DNA of 64,000 nucleotides from Triticum aestivum (GCF_018294505.1 NC_057795.1:230992643-231056642), one strand, 5' to 3'; counted from the first letter of the stretch, positions 1-11,346 are shown. Notes: generated by a model from the sequence alone, not told the origin. A program made the numbers and translations.

Positions 1-418
1 AATGCTTTTGTCCCCTGCCGTCAGGGTTAGGTAGGATACACTATACAGGTAGTTGTACCAACCGCAACACCTTTTCCATTTTTACCCTTGACTACGTTGC
101 CACCTGTCGCTGACCCCTTCAGCATATAAAAGGAGGCCCATGCGCAACGGAGAGGGGGGTTCAAAACCAGAAAACACTCACGCTCGGTCTTGTTAGCAGC
201 TCGTGTGTACTGTAGCACTCAGCGCCCCCGAGCAAGAACACAATACAATTAGACAAGCAGCAGTAGGAGTATTATCTCTCCGGAGAGCTCCGAAGCTGGG
301 TAAACTGCTCGTGTGCATCGCCTCGATCTGCTCTTTGTGCGATCTCCGCCCCCCGCCGAACCGAAAGGGGCTCGGTCCGCCGGTCCCATAGGTGTTCATG
401 GAACAGCTTCCCCCGACA
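1..418 (+). repeat. 5' LTR, right part (R/U5 side)
   Basis: Bases 1-418 align with 12221-12636 of the 3' LTR with few differences, so roughly the first 498 bp of this LTR lie outside the window. The end CCCCGACA at 411-418 matches the 3' LTR end CCGACA. The remnant holds the TATA box and the transcription start region. Confidence 0.95.
124..131 (+). promoter_or_regulatory. TATA box of the 5' LTR
   Basis: ATATAAAA lies in the LTR in a context (AGCATATAAAAGGAGGC) conserved in the 3' LTR at 12345-12351 and in the solo LTR near 43118. Conservation in three copies supports it as the element's core promoter. Transcription would start about 30 bp downstream and run into gag. Confidence 0.7.
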
Positions 419-419
419 T

Positions 420-441
420 CTTTGGCGCGCCAGGTAGGGGG
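420..441 (+). other. Putative primer-binding site
   Basis: TTTGGCGCGCCAGG begins just after the LTR end, where the tRNA primer site is expected. TGGCGC fits the complement of a tRNA 3' end (ending GCGCCA), but the next bases do not clearly identify one tRNA species. Position is firm; primer identity is open. Confidence 0.55.
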
Positions 442-505
442 CGTCGAGGTTGTGTGAACCTGATCCGGCATTCACACGAGCTAGATCTTCATCTTCTTCA
501 CTGAC

Positions 506-3235
506 ATGCCACCGAAGAAGAAGGCTTCGGCGGCAACTGTTCCGTCCACGTCGATCCCACCACCACCGGAGCAATCGGGTGATGGGGTAGACGCTGGCGG
601 AAGAACGGGCATCGACGAGGGAGCTCACAGTGCTGCCAGGTCCAAGGACAAGGCTGCGCAGACCTCAGTGTCCGTACATGCACCGCGCCCATCTCAGGAG
701 GCGCAGGACTGACAGCGTCATGGTACTCGCAGTGCCATACATTTGTTAGGCCAATATCAAGCTGGTGGATCTTGGGGTGCTCAAGACCAGCATGCACGCC
801 AGCATGCTGACACGAGCGAGACACGGTCGCCTGGACGGGATACTGCTCCTTCTAACATAGTTAGAAGTCCGAGCATATCCCGCTCCTCGCACCGTTCGCC
901 ACTGCCGCCCACCACTCCAGCAGAAGCTTTGTCGCGAGCTCAACTGCTCCTGGATTACCCTCCAATGGAAGACAAGATCGACAGATGGAGGGCCACCATT
1001 CAGAGTCTCATCAGCTTCGCCAACGGCGACACTCCGCAGCAGCTGAGTACATCGCTGCCGCGGCAGGACCGCCAGGCACGAGCCGATGGCGACGAAACCG
1101 GTGGGGGTGCAACTACCATGCACTCTCCACCCCGAAGGCCAAGATCGCCGACTCGCCGGATCCACCTCGATAGCGACTGCACCGCATCATCAGATCCACG
1201 AGCTCGTCGCGATCAGCGCCAAGTTCTTCACGAATGACAGCAAGAAGACGCTCGTACTCGCATCAAGCGCCGAAGAGAAGCACGGCGTCAATCCGACCAG
1301 CGCGCTGGGCCTTCTGTTGACATGCATGCGCCAGGGGAACCAGGCGACTTGCCGTACGCGGTAGGTTGCCCTGCGTTCACCCGTGAGCTGCGGCAAGTCC
1401 AGTGGCCCAGCACGAAGAATTTCAAGCCAGACGTACCAGAGAAGTACGACGGCAAGTCGCATCCGTCGGAATTCCTCAGCATCTACACCATCATGGTGCA
1501 AGCTGCCGGGGGACGGGACGGCAAGATCCTGGCCAACTACTTCCCGCTGGTGCTCAAGCCCAATGTCAGATCCTGGCTCATGCACTTGCCGAATAACTCC
1601 ATATCCTCCTGGGCAGATCTATGCCATCAGTTTGTCGGTGCCTTTACAGGCGGCCACAAGCCTCATGGCCAAGAGAGCGACCTTCATCTGCTCGCCCAGA
1701 AGGAAGGAGAGCCCCTGCGCAAGTACATTCAGAGATTCAGCCGCGTACAGCATAACATCCCAGATGTCCACCTTGCCGCAGTAATCAGCGCGTTCCATCA
1801 GAACATGCGAAACCGCAGGATGCGGGAGGAGATGGAGATGTGTAAGATCAGAGACGTCAGTGAGCTATATGCCCTGGCCGACAAGTGTGCGCGTGCTGAG
1901 GAAGGGATGAAACTCCCCGGAGAGAATAGAGGAGCAGGAGGATCTGATAGTGAGGAGACTGCCCCGGCAAAGAGAAACCGGCGGCGGAACAACAGGAAGA
2001 AGAAAGGCAGAGATGTGCTAGTCATTGAGCAGTCCGGCAACGGAGGTGGCGCCAAGAAAGCAAAAGTTGGTAGCTCCGGCAAGGAGATTGCCGCAGGCAC
2101 CAACTACCAGGCTGTGGCGGTCGCCGACAAGCAGGACGGCACCAACAAGCAGTACTGCAAGATCCACCGCACCAAGGGCCATGACCTCCAGAGCTGCAAG
2201 AAGGTAGAACAGCTTGTCGAGCAGCAAAAAGCTGAATACGAGCGACGCGACAAGGAGAAAGCCCAGGAAGGTGCTGGAGGAGCCGGCAAGAAACGTCTCG
2301 GCCGAGGAGGATGCCGCGGCAAGGCCAAGCAGCGGCAAGGAGACAGACCTCCCCGCGGCCGCGACAAGGATGAAGATGACGACGACGATGAAGATATGGA
2401 TGATGACGAGACCGATGAGAAGGAGTTCCAGAAAGCCACAGAGGTCCTGTGCGTTGACGGCGGTGCTTCTCTGCATACTTCACACCGCCAGCTCAAGCAG
2501 TGGGTGCGCGAAGTCAATGCGGCAGAACCACCCATCGAGTCACGCAAGCCTCTGAAATGGTCCAGCTCGCCTATCATCTTTGATATTGAGGACCACCCTG
2601 ATCGCATAACTGCGGTCGGGTGCTTGCCGATGTTGGTTTCACCAACTATCCGCAACCTCAAGGTCACTAAGATGCTAGTTGACGGCTGGGCCAGCTTGAA
2701 CTTGATCTCCTCTGCGGTACTCCAAAAACTCCAGATCCCTGATAGAGAGCTCGAAGAGACCGGCACATTCCAAGGAATCAATCCGGGAAGGAGCAAGCCG
2801 AAGGGAAAGATCACGTTGCCGGTAATGTTTGGCAGCGAGTTAAATTTCAGGACTGAGAGGGTTACTTTTGACGTTGCTGACTTTCCATTGCCTTACAATG
2901 GGATACTCGGCCGTCCAGCACTCGCCAAATTCATGGCAGCCTCTCACTATGCATACAACATGCTGAAGATGCCAGGCCCGATAAGTGTCATCTCTGTCCC
3001 TGGCGACAAGAAGGATTCTCTTATCTGCGCCGACAAGATCTACCGGGAAGCAGCAGCCGCAACAGATTGCAAGTCACTTGCCGTTGAAGCTCCCGGGGCG
3101 AAGAAGAAGACCAAGTCCGGCAAGAGTTCTGATGCCCACTCGGCAAGCGCACCTCTTCGGAGTGCTGCGCTACCGTCGAGGACGCACCATCGAGCTCCAC
3201 CAGCAAGTGTAAGAAGACAATGGCAGCTCCACTAG
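506..3235 (+). pseudogene. gag-pro: Gag-protease region of the Tat element (two internal stops)
   Basis: One frame runs from ATG at 506 to the stop at 3233-3235, broken only by TGA at 710-712 and TGA at 1235-1237; both could be single CGA-to-TGA changes. The N-terminus is basic and proline-rich. The retrotransposon gag domain lies at about 1390-1920. A zinc-knuckle variant CX2HX4HX4C (CKIH...GH...C) lies near 2155-2197, with the second Cys replaced by His. After an Arg/Lys-rich and an acidic stretch (EDDDDDEDMDDDE) comes an aspartic protease-like domain near 2590-2960, with the active-site loop reading VDGWAS and a typical GILGRPAL motif. The usual plant form has Gly where Trp stands. The frame ends in a Lys/Ser/Ala-rich linker that overlaps the next frame. 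Confidence 0.88.
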
Positions 3236-6200
3236 AGACCAAGAAGGTGTCCGCCAAGGAGGATGGCACTGGTGGTACCTTCACCATCAGTGCCACTCTC
3301 GACCCTAAATAGGAAAGCGCGCTCGTTGCTTTCCTGCGGGCGAACGTCGACGTATTTGCATGGCAACCATCTGACATCCCCGGTGTTCCCAGGAAAGTAA
3401 TCGAGCACCATCTTGCCGTCTGTCCTCATGCGCGGCCCGTCAAGCAGAAAGTCAGGAAAAAGGCAGTGGAGCGCCAAGAATTCATCGCAGAAGAAATCAA
3501 GAAATTGGAAGCAGCAGGCCTCGTCAGAGGAGTGCTCCATCCTACGTGGTTGGCCAACCCTGTAGTCGTGCGCAAGGCAAACGGGAAATGGAGGCTTTGT
3601 ATCGATTTTACCAATGTTAATAAAGCTTGCCCCAAAGACCCATTTCCCTTGCCGCGCATCGACCAGATTGTTGACTCCACGGCCGGATGTGACTTGCTTT
3701 CATTTCTTGATGCATACTCAGGATACCATCAGATCTTCATGGCAGAAGAGGATGAGGAGAAGACCGCATTCATCACCCCATGTGGCACATACTGTTTCGT
3801 ACGGATGCCTTTCGGTTTAAAGAATGTTGGTTCAACATTTGCAAGGGTTGTCCATGACGCTTTTGTGCCGCAAATACACAGAAATGTGGAAGCCTACATG
3901 GACGACATAGTGGTCAAGAGCAAGGACAAGTCAACTCTGATTCAAGATTTAGACGAAACCTTTGCAAATCTGCGCAAGATCAACCTCAAGCTTAACCCCG
4001 AGAAGTGTGTGTTCGGAGTCCCCTCCGGCAAGCTTCTCGGGTTCTTCATGTCTCAGCGGGGAATTGAAGCCAATCCCGACAAGGTCAAGGCCATTGAGCA
4101 GATTGAAGCACCAAAGCGCGTCAAGGATATACGAAGACTTGCCGGTTGCGTGGCTGCTCTTAGCAGGTTTATCTCTAGGTCTGCTGAGCGCGCCCTGCCG
4201 TTTTTCAAAATATTGAAAAAGGCAGGTCCAATGAAATGGACTCCGAAAGCGGAGGCTGCGCTGCAGGACTTAAAGAGATACCTGTCCTCCACTCCAACAC
4301 TTGTCGCACCTAAGCCACAAGAGAAGTTGATGATGTATATAGCGGCAACCAATCAAGTGGTTAGTGTTGCGTTAGTAACAGAGAGGGAGGCAGATGATGA
4401 GCCAGCAACCACAACAGATGCATCCAGCGACAAGTAGGGGACTTCACCGACAAGCTCTGGTCCCGACAAAGATGGATCTGCGCAGGCGCGTGAGAAGATG
4501 CAGAAAAGAATGGTGCAGCACCCAGTTTACTTTGTCAGTTCCCTTCTGCAGGGGGCTAGGTCAAGGTATTCTGGTGTGCAAAAATTGCTTTTCGGCCTTC
4601 TCATGGCCTGGAGAAAGCTGCGCCATTACTTCCAAGCACATGAGATCACAGTCGTCACTCGTTTTCTGCTAAAGAGGATACTGCAAAATCCAGAAGCAAC
4701 AGGCAGGATTGTCGAGTGGGCACTGGAACTGTCAAGCTTTGGCCTCAAGTTTGAGAGCACTTCAACTATCCAAAGCAGAGCATTGGCAGAGTTCATAGCA
4801 GAATGGACGCCAACACAAGATGAAGAAATTCCAAAAACGAGCATCCCCGTCAAGGAAGCAAGCAAAGAGTGGCTGATGTACTTTGATGGTGCCTCCTCGC
4901 TACAAGGCGCCGGTGCGGGCGTGCTACTTGTCGCACCCACCGGAGAGCACCTCAAGTACGTAGTCCAGATGCACTTTCCCAAGGAGCTAGCAATGAACAA
5001 TACCGCAGAGTATGAAGGATTGCTTGCCCGTCTCAGGATCGCAGCAGACCTTGGGATCAAGAAGCTTATTGTCATGGGTGACTCACAACTTGTCGTCCGC
5101 CAAGTGAACAAGAATTATCAGAGTCCGTTGATGGAAGCTTACGTTGATGAAGTGAGAAAGTTAGAAGAGCACTTTGACGGCCTACAGATGGAACATGTTC
5201 CGAGAGCTCAGAACGACATTGCCGATGGCCTGTCAAAGTGCGCCGCGCTTAAGTTACCTGTGGAACCAGGGATCTTTGTGCTCAAGCTGACTCAACCATC
5301 TGTAACGCCATCAACTCGACAGAGCAAGAAGAGGAAGTTGATTTCTGGTGACTATTTTCCGGCAGAGCTCCCCGAAGCCGCCGCCAAGAAGGTCGTCAAA
5401 ATCAACACCAAGAGTGCTGAGGAGCAGTCTGCTCCGGCAAGCACTAGGATTTGTTCCGTTGAAGCAGACGCTCCCGACAAGTTTTGCTCCGGCAAGCTTG
5501 CCGGGAAACATCAAGCTCCGGCTGAGCCGCAGGTTCTCTCCGTAGAAGCAAATGTTCCCGCAGCAGCAGATGTGCCTTTAGTCCTTGTTGTCGAGCCGCA
5601 AGCTCCAGCATGGGCACAGCAGATTGTCCTTTGCCTTCAGACAGGAGAACTTCCCGAAGAGCAAGAAGAAGCAGAAAGAGTAGCCCGGCAGTCAAGTATG
5701 TACCAGTTTGTCGACAACACACTGTACAGAAGAAGACTCAACGGTGTGAAATTGAAGTGTATTCACTGGGAAGACAGACAAAAGCTGTTGGCAGAGATAC
5801 ATGGAGGCATATGTGGTCACCACGTTGGCGCAAGAGCACTTGCCGGCAAAGCGTTCCGGCAAGGATTCTTTTGGCCGACAGCCCTCCAGGATGCAACTGC
5901 ACAAGTAACCAAGTGTGAAGCGTGCCAGTTCCATTCCAAGCTGATACACCAGCCAGCTCAAGCTCTCCAGACGATCCCTTTATCCTAGCCATTTTCGGTC
6001 TGGGGGCTCGATATCCTCGGCCCTTTTCCCCAAGCTGTCGGGGGCTTTGAGTACTTGTACGTTGCAATCGACAAGTTCACAAAGTGGCCGGAAGTGGAAC
6101 CAGTGAGGAAGGTGACAGCACAATCAGCAGTCAAGTTCTTTAGGTCGATTGTTTGTCGTTTCGGGATCCCTAACAGGATCATCACCGACAACGGCACACA

Positions 6201-6846
6201 ATTCACGAGCCGCACCTTCATGCAGTACGTCCAAGATCTTGGCGCCAAGGTCTGCTTCGCTTCTGTTGCTCATCCGAGAAGCAACGGTCAAGCGGAGAGG
6301 GCAAATGTTGAAGTGCTACACGGGCTCAAGACCAGGACTTTCGACAGGCTGCAAAGGTGCGGAAAGAACTGGATTGAGGAGCTGCCGGTGGTTCTTTGGT
6401 CGATCAGGACAACACCAAATCGAGCCACTGGCTAGACACCTTTCGCTCTAGTCTATGGAGCAGAGGTAGTTCTCCCCATGGAACTCGTATACGGGTCACC
6501 TCGAGTGCTCGCTTATGATGAGCTCGAGCAAGAGCAGTTGCGACAAGATGACGCGCTGCTCCTTGAGGAAGACCGTCTTCAGGCTGCTGTACGAGCTGCT
6601 CGATACCAGCAAGCTTTGCGCCGCTACCATAGCCGCAAAGTTAATGCCAGAAGTCTCGAGGAGGGTGACCTTGTTCCTCAGCACGTTCAGTCCGCCAAGA
6701 ATTCCAACAAGTTGACGCCGAAGTGGGAAGGCCCTTACCGGGTGAAACGAGTCACTAGACCTGGCGCTGTCCGCCTTGAGACCGAAGATGGCATTCCGGT
6801 GAGCAACTCCTGGAACATTGAGCATCTTCGTAAGTTTTACCCGTAA
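3190..6846 (+). pseudogene. pol: Pol region: RT, RNase H, integrase (four internal stops)
   Basis: The frame differs from gag and is continuous to TAA at 6844-6846 except for TAG at 3310, 4435, 5986 and 6433. RT spans about 3460-4200 with FLDAYSGYHQ, the MPFGLKN motif and the catalytic YMDD followed by IVVKS. A connection and degenerate RNase H follow. A second RNase H at about 4860-5260 keeps its acidic residues (FDGASS, TAEYEG, GDSQLV, ADGLSK). A long, variable Ala/Pro/Val-rich linker (about 5270-5640) precedes integrase, which has an HHCC finger (HGGICGHH...CEAC) and the D-D-E core (GLDILG, TDNGTQF, GQAERAN). The C-terminus has a WEGPYRV-type integrase tail and ends ...LRKFYP. Catalytic residues are present, but the stops make the copy defective. 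The 5986 stop is TGG-to-TAG-like and the 6433 stop GAG-to-TAG-like, judged from family pattern. Confidence 0.92.
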
Positions 6847-7647
6847 GGCGCGGTTGCCGGAACCTGTTCCGGCAACCACCTTTTGTACAAGTCTTGCCGA
6901 TGTTGCATGTAATCCTTTGTACAAAGTCGGGCGCAGAACCCGTGCATAAGTAAAGATCATGTGCTCCGCACATCTTGTCAATTTCATGCTTTCTACTATC
7001 TTTGCATGCATTATCTGACACTTTGTGCAGCGCCTACCCCCGGTAAGCAATAACGAGCCGTAAGGCTCCATATCTTTATTTTCTCTTCTTTCTTTTTCTC
7101 AAAAAGGAAATGAAGGTTCCCTCGCACACAAGTTTGCCGGGGGGAAAGGAGAAGATAATGGTGTGGACCAGGCATTGTTCAAGGAAGTTTTGCCTTACCG
7201 GAAAGCAAACGACAGAAAAGCTAAGTTGCCAAAGTTTGAGCAATCAGTTTAAAATTTTTAAGTTATCTTCCTCGAACGACCGTACTTTGTATGGAAAACC
7301 TGTGCGCAGAGGAACCAACTCGTAGCTAGTTGCGCCCTTACTTTGTTTCGAGTCCGCTCAACAACTTAAGTGAGCTGCGACTAGTTGCGACAAGGTTTCT
7401 TGTCGGAAGCGGCACCGCCAGCAGGCTGCTGATGTCCCGCACTCAGCACTCGCGGCTAAGGTTCCTGCGCCGACAAGTTCCCTAAAAGCGTAGGGAAAAA
7501 ACATACAAAGGAAGGAATCAAGTAAAGGAAATAACACAGCAATCTCTACCCAAAATCGAGTTATATTAGAAGATAGCTTGTCGCTGCTCTAACAGATTGT
7601 TCTTATAACATGACCAGCAGCGACAAGAAAAAGAGAAAACGGGCAGC
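6847..7647. other. Non-coding spacer between convergent pol and antisense gene
   Basis: About 800 bp separate the pol stop from the inferred stop of the antisense gene. No ORF with recognisable content is seen. Short CTTGCCGG and CGACAAG words recur, as elsewhere in this element. Both transcription units must terminate in or read through this interval, so overlapping transcripts are possible. Confidence 0.6.
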
Positions 7648-7738
7648 CTAATCTACGCGATCGCCCTCAACCCTCTTGATCTCGCTCACCTTGTCCACAA
7701 TGGGTGCGACAAGGGCCTTGAGCGCTTCCAAATCAGCA

Positions 7739-8771
7739 TCCGGAAGGCCACCTTCACCAGCACCTTTTGAAGAACTCCCGCGCAGATCTTGCGCGACTCG
7801 TCGGCCAGCTGCTTTGGGATCTTCTCCCGGAGTCGCTGGAGGGCCGTCGCCACGCCTTTGAAGAACAAGCTGAGCTTGGCACTGGGTTGGAGGTGCTCAT
7901 CGGAGGAGTACCCGAGATCCTCCATCCCCAGCTGCGCCAGCTCCCCGTCGATGGCTGTGGCAACATTCACCAGACCCTCGGTCCAGTGCTCCACAGTCTC
8001 CCTAAAAGCATTCTCGGTGGCAGCAGCACTCGCCAGCAGTGCCTCGTCGGCCTTGATCTTTTCCTTCAAGGCCACCTCCTGCTCCCTGGCGCCGTCCAGC
8101 GTCTTGGTCAAAGTGGCCAGCTTCAACTCAAGATCTGCGTTGGAGTCCTTGGCGGCGCTAAGCTCTTTGCTCCTCTCAGCGAGGCGACCCTGCAGCTCGC
8201 CATGAGCGGCGGCGTCCTTCTCGCGCTCACGCTTGAGCGCGGCAAGCTCCTCGCTGCTCGCCTTGAGATCGGCCTCCAGCTGCGCCGTCTTCGTCTCCAC
8301 CTCCTTCTTGGTGGCCTCGGCAGCTGCGGCAGCATCCTTTGCTTCCTTGAGAGCCCTGCCAATTGCTTGCTCGCACGCGGCAAGCTCCTCCTCGTGGCTG
8401 TCAAGGTTGACCTTGCACTGCGCCAACTCGCCTTCTTGCGCAGATAGCTTCTCGGCAGCGAGCCGTTGTTGCTCTTCGACCTCAGCCTTCTCAAGGAGGA
8501 AGGCTTTCCGCTGCTCGGCGACTTGCTCCCGCTCCTTTGCCAGGGACCGGAGAGTTTCCTGCCTGAGACCCCGGAGCTCCTCCGTGCGCTTCTCGATGTC
8601 CACTCCCGCCTTCACGACAAGCGCTTCTCGGGATTCTAGCTTGGCTTGTCGGGCGCGGTAAAGCAACAACAGCTTCCGCAGCAGCCGCTCCTCCTCAGGC
8701 TCGTCGCTGCTGCTGTTTGGCGCGTCGACCAGCGTCAGCCCAGCGGAGGCGAGCACCTCTCCATCCAAGGC
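7739..8771 (-). CDS. C-terminal coiled-coil segment of antisense gene
   Basis: About 340 codons follow the in-frame TAA at 8772-8774 without change of frame, so one nonsense change separates it from the upstream exon. From about residue 20 to 250 it is a charged heptad-rich coiled coil (ERLLRKLLLLYRARQAKL, KREREKDAAAHGELQ and similar). It ends in a compact helical tail (LSLFFKGVATALQRLREKIP). The true C-terminus probably continues in another frame to 7648. Long coiled coils suggest self-association or assembly with a partner. Confidence 0.7.
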
Positions 8772-9118
8772 TTATCCTTCGACCGGCGCCCTGGACCTTG
8801 ACGCCCAGGGGAGCTTGATGAAGATGCCGTCGCCGGCCTTCAAATAGGCGCCGGGCTGGGGCTCTTCGGAGCCTGGAGCTGCAGCAGCAGCGGAGGGATC
8901 GGCGGTCGCCGCAGCGCCTGGCGCTCCTGCGGCCTCGGGACCGTCAGTGCGATCGCCGGATCCCTCGCCAGCTTCTGAGGCAGCAGCTTTGGCGGCCTCT
9001 TCGCCGGCGGGCTCATCAGCGCAGGCTTCTCCTTCGGTGGCAACGGCGTCGTCGGTATTGCTGCGCGCGTTTTCCTCGCCGGCGACCTCGGTTTCCATCT
9101 GCTCCGTGGCAGATGGAT

Positions 9119-9213
9119 CTGACGAACGGAGAAAAGAGAAAAGTCAAGCAAATATCCAAAAAGAAAATCAGAAGAAGAAGAACCCAAGGGAAGTTTTAAA
9201 GCAAGAGGATTAC
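9119..9213 (-). other. Intron of the antisense gene (95 bp, phase 1)
   Basis: On the minus strand the donor is TACAG|GTAATCC and the acceptor is TTCGTCAG|ATCC. Removal joins TTTTDPST to DPSATEQMETEV in frame. The intron is AT-rich compared with the GC-rich exons on both sides, which supports it. Confidence 0.72.
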
Positions 9214-9262
9214 CTGTACTAGGATCTGTAGTCGTGGTCTCAACTACCGGAGGGTCGCTGGT

Positions 9263-9352
9263 GCTGTCCCTTGCCGGAGAACTGTCCCTTGCCGGAGAAT
9301 TCTCCCTTGCCGGAGAACGCTCCCTTGCCGGGGAATCCTCCCTTGGCGGTGT
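9263..9352 (-). repeat. 18-bp tandem repeat encoding SPARxx units
   Basis: Four full 18-bp units and a partial one occur back to back. On the minus strand they encode repeated six-residue units of the type SPARE/D plus one residue. The repeat sits in the disordered linker of the antisense protein, where copy number is likely to vary between element copies. Confidence 0.8.
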
Positions 9353-9644
9353 AGTCGAAGCAGATGGCATCTCGGGAGTGGCTTCCGGGCTCCCCTGGTG
9401 AGGCTGCTCTGCTCCTGCACGAACCAACAGGCAGATATCAGCAAAGGAAGAGCACCCATGCACGCCTGAAAGCAGGAAATAAACTATACACTTATGCTGG
9501 GGGCTGCGCTGGGGGCTGCTTTGGGGAAAAGTTGCTGGGTCCGGCAAGATGGTCTCGGACACGCCCTCTGCTGTCGCGGTGGGTTCGTCCTCGATCACAA
9601 TCACCGGGACCTTGGCTCTCTTCGCCGCTCTCTGGGCTAGAGTC

Positions 9645-9734
9645 CTGAAAAGGAATGGGTTCGGAGTAAAGCAAATCAGATACAAGACAAAACAGCAAAA
9701 ATTGAAGAACTACAAACACGGCAAAGAATCTTAC
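9645..9734 (-). other. Intron of the antisense gene (90 bp, phase 2)
   Basis: On the minus strand the donor is AGA|GTAAGATTC and the acceptor is CCTTTTCAG|GACTC. Joining the exons keeps the reading frame across an acidic run and into AQRAAKRAKVPVIVIEDE. The intron is T-rich near the acceptor. An intron opposite to the genomic retroelement transcript can only be removed from an antisense RNA, so the gene has its own promoter. Confidence 0.72.
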
Positions 9735-10575
9735 TCTTCTTCTTCCTCGTCGGAGCTGAGCGCGGAGAGATCGAAGTCCGGCTCGCCTCCGGTGCGACGA
9801 GGCGGAGGAGTAGTTTCCCTTGTCCGCTTGGCAGGAGCAGTAGCGGTGGACCGGGAAGACCCCGCTCCAGTTGCCGCAGCAGCGTGAGGCGCTCCCGCGG
9901 CAACAGTGCTTGCCGCGGTAGAGCGTGTTGCGCGGCACGGCGGCTGTTGATTCGCCTGCCGCCCCACTACGTCCCCGGCCTTGCGGAGACGCCTTCTTGG
10001 TGGAGTTGGGGGCTCCGCTTGCGGCGAGCTGGCTGAAGGTGGGGAGGAGGAGGAGCCGATCTTCAATGATTCGCTCGCGCCCTCGGCGGGCTTGCTCGAC
10101 TCAGCTTCAGGCCCGACAAGCTCTTCCTCGCCGGCAACCTCCTCTCGCTCGACAAGGCTTGCCGCCTCTGCTGCCTCTGCCTCCTCCACGGTGAATCCAA
10201 ACTCACCTGCGGCAGCGGCTGCTGCCGCCTCTTCCAGCCTAGTGGTGATGCGCTGCATCTCCGCATCGGTGGTGCCGCGGGTGAGGCTCTTCTGTTCGTC
10301 GGAGCGGACCGGCACTTCTACCAAGCCGTCAAAGAAATCCCGCACGACGTCGTCTGCAGGCTCTTGCCAGGTTGGGACGATTCCATGCGAATCGCACAGC
10401 GGCATCATTGCACGGATGCGGTCGAGCGAGGAGTTGTTGCATAACAAAACGACACCCCTCGGCAACATGAATGGATGTTGAGGATCACCCTTGAACAGTT
10501 CCAGGAGCATCGCGTCCAGCTCCAGGACAGTGAAGTTGAAGTTGAGGCCCGGTGCAGCCTCACGATATCCGCCGA
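9735..10575 (-). CDS. Middle segment of antisense gene: conserved block then acidic, Ala/Ser/Pro-rich region
   Basis: The segment starts after the frame change and includes LELDAMLLELFKGDP and a PADDVVRDFFDGL motif. It then runs through poly-Ala, Glu-rich and Ser/Pro-rich tracts to DFDLSALSSDEEEE. It stops at a strong splice donor (GTAAG at 9734-9730, minus strand). The low-complexity composition suggests a disordered linker between the N-terminal domain and the coiled coil. A minus-strand ORF would otherwise end at TAA inside the intron, which supports splicing. Confidence 0.68.
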
Positions 10576-11346
10576 GTTTTGGAACTCCCAGGCGGGTCTC
10601 CTCCTCTCCTGCAGGGGGGCGATGCGGCGGCGAAGGAAATCTGCGCCAACGGCGCCTACGGTGAGCCCGGCAAGCCTGAGGCGTAAGATCCGGATGATGG
10701 CAATCTTCAGCCTATCGTCTTCCGGGGCCACGTTGCTCCAATCGTTGTCGCGCGCTATTGGGGCTTGTCGCAGGGCGGTAAATGGCTGCGGGTTCTCCTC
10801 GACAATCCAGCACCACTCTGCTCTCCATTCCTCCCACTTGCTGCGGAGCTCTCCCTCCAGATAAGCTTCCTTCTTGCCGACTCTCGAGATCCAGGTGATT
10901 CCGCCGGATAAAGGCTCTCCCCTCTCGACTCGGGGCATAAAGAAGTGGCCAAAAAGAGCTACGTTTGGATGGACTTCGACAAAGTTTTCGCAGAGATGTG
11001 CGAAAACTGCCATGGTCAGAACGGCGTTGGGGGTGAAGTCAAGGAGGCTGAACCCGTAGGTGTTCATGATGTCACAGAAAAATTTGGAGAAGGGCGGGCA
11101 GAGCCCGCAGTAGAAGAACAGCGCAAAGAAGGGGTATCCATTCAGAGCTAGTTCCGAGGCGGCAGCCGGGAGTACCTTCGTGCGCGGATGCGCTCGCGTC
11201 TCCGTCGACCAGAAGAGGTAGTAGTACTCCCTCAGCTCCTTTGCGGCAAGCTGAGGGGGGAAGATGGCCGGCTCCTTTCGCAGCGCCGCGAGCCGCTGCG
11301 CCTCGACCGATTTCACGCCCTTCCCCTTGTCGGCTTTCGGGGCCAT
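10566..11346 (-). CDS. N-terminal exon of antisense gene (PF04195-like domain)
   Basis: About 260 codons are open. The start MAPKADKGKG follows a TATA-like signal by about 165 bp and begins a basic leader. The conserved-looking body includes LREYYYLFWSTETRAHPR, a hydrophobic FFALFFYCGLCPPFSKFFCD stretch, and a Trp-rich SKWEEWRAEWCWIVEE. The same frame is open upstream to 11559, but those codons include the likely promoter, so the internal Met is preferred. The frame is lost near 10570; the adjacent minus frame (9735-about 10575) continues with LNFNFTVLELDAML, which fits as the continuation after a one- or two-base indel. Assignment to PF04195 is from memory. Confidence 0.72.

Larger units (their letters stand above)
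7648..11346 (-). pseudogene. Antisense accessory gene of the Tat element (intron-containing; gypsy-type transposon domain plus coiled coil)
   Basis: The gene reads from ATG at 11344-11346 to an inferred TAG at 7648-7650, opposite to gag-pol. The N-terminal part (to about 10570) resembles the plant family Pfam calls putative gypsy type transposon (PF04195), known from extra ORFs of Tat elements. The middle is acidic and Ala/Ser/Pro-rich. The C-terminus is a long coiled coil. Two introns with GT/AG ends (9645-9734 and 9119-9213) restore a continuous frame when removed. Breaks: a frame change near 10560-10575, an in-frame TAA at 8772-8774, and a frame change near 7737-7740 just before the last 30 codons. 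A further possible junction near 9415-9495 is unresolved; the frame is open through it. Function is unknown; a role in regulation or particle biology is inference only. Confidence 0.8.

Noticed and set aside
2018..2814. Minus-strand ORFs of 150-236 codons opposite gag
   Set aside because: They are antisense to the coding region, with low-complexity Leu/Ser composition and no motif; shadow frames of the Lys/Asp/Glu-rich gag.
7767..8661. Plus-strand ORFs of 142 and 226 codons opposite the coiled coil
   Set aside because: They are Leu/Ser-rich mirror frames of a Lys/Glu/Ala-rich coiled-coil coding strand, which leaves the opposite strand open by codon bias.
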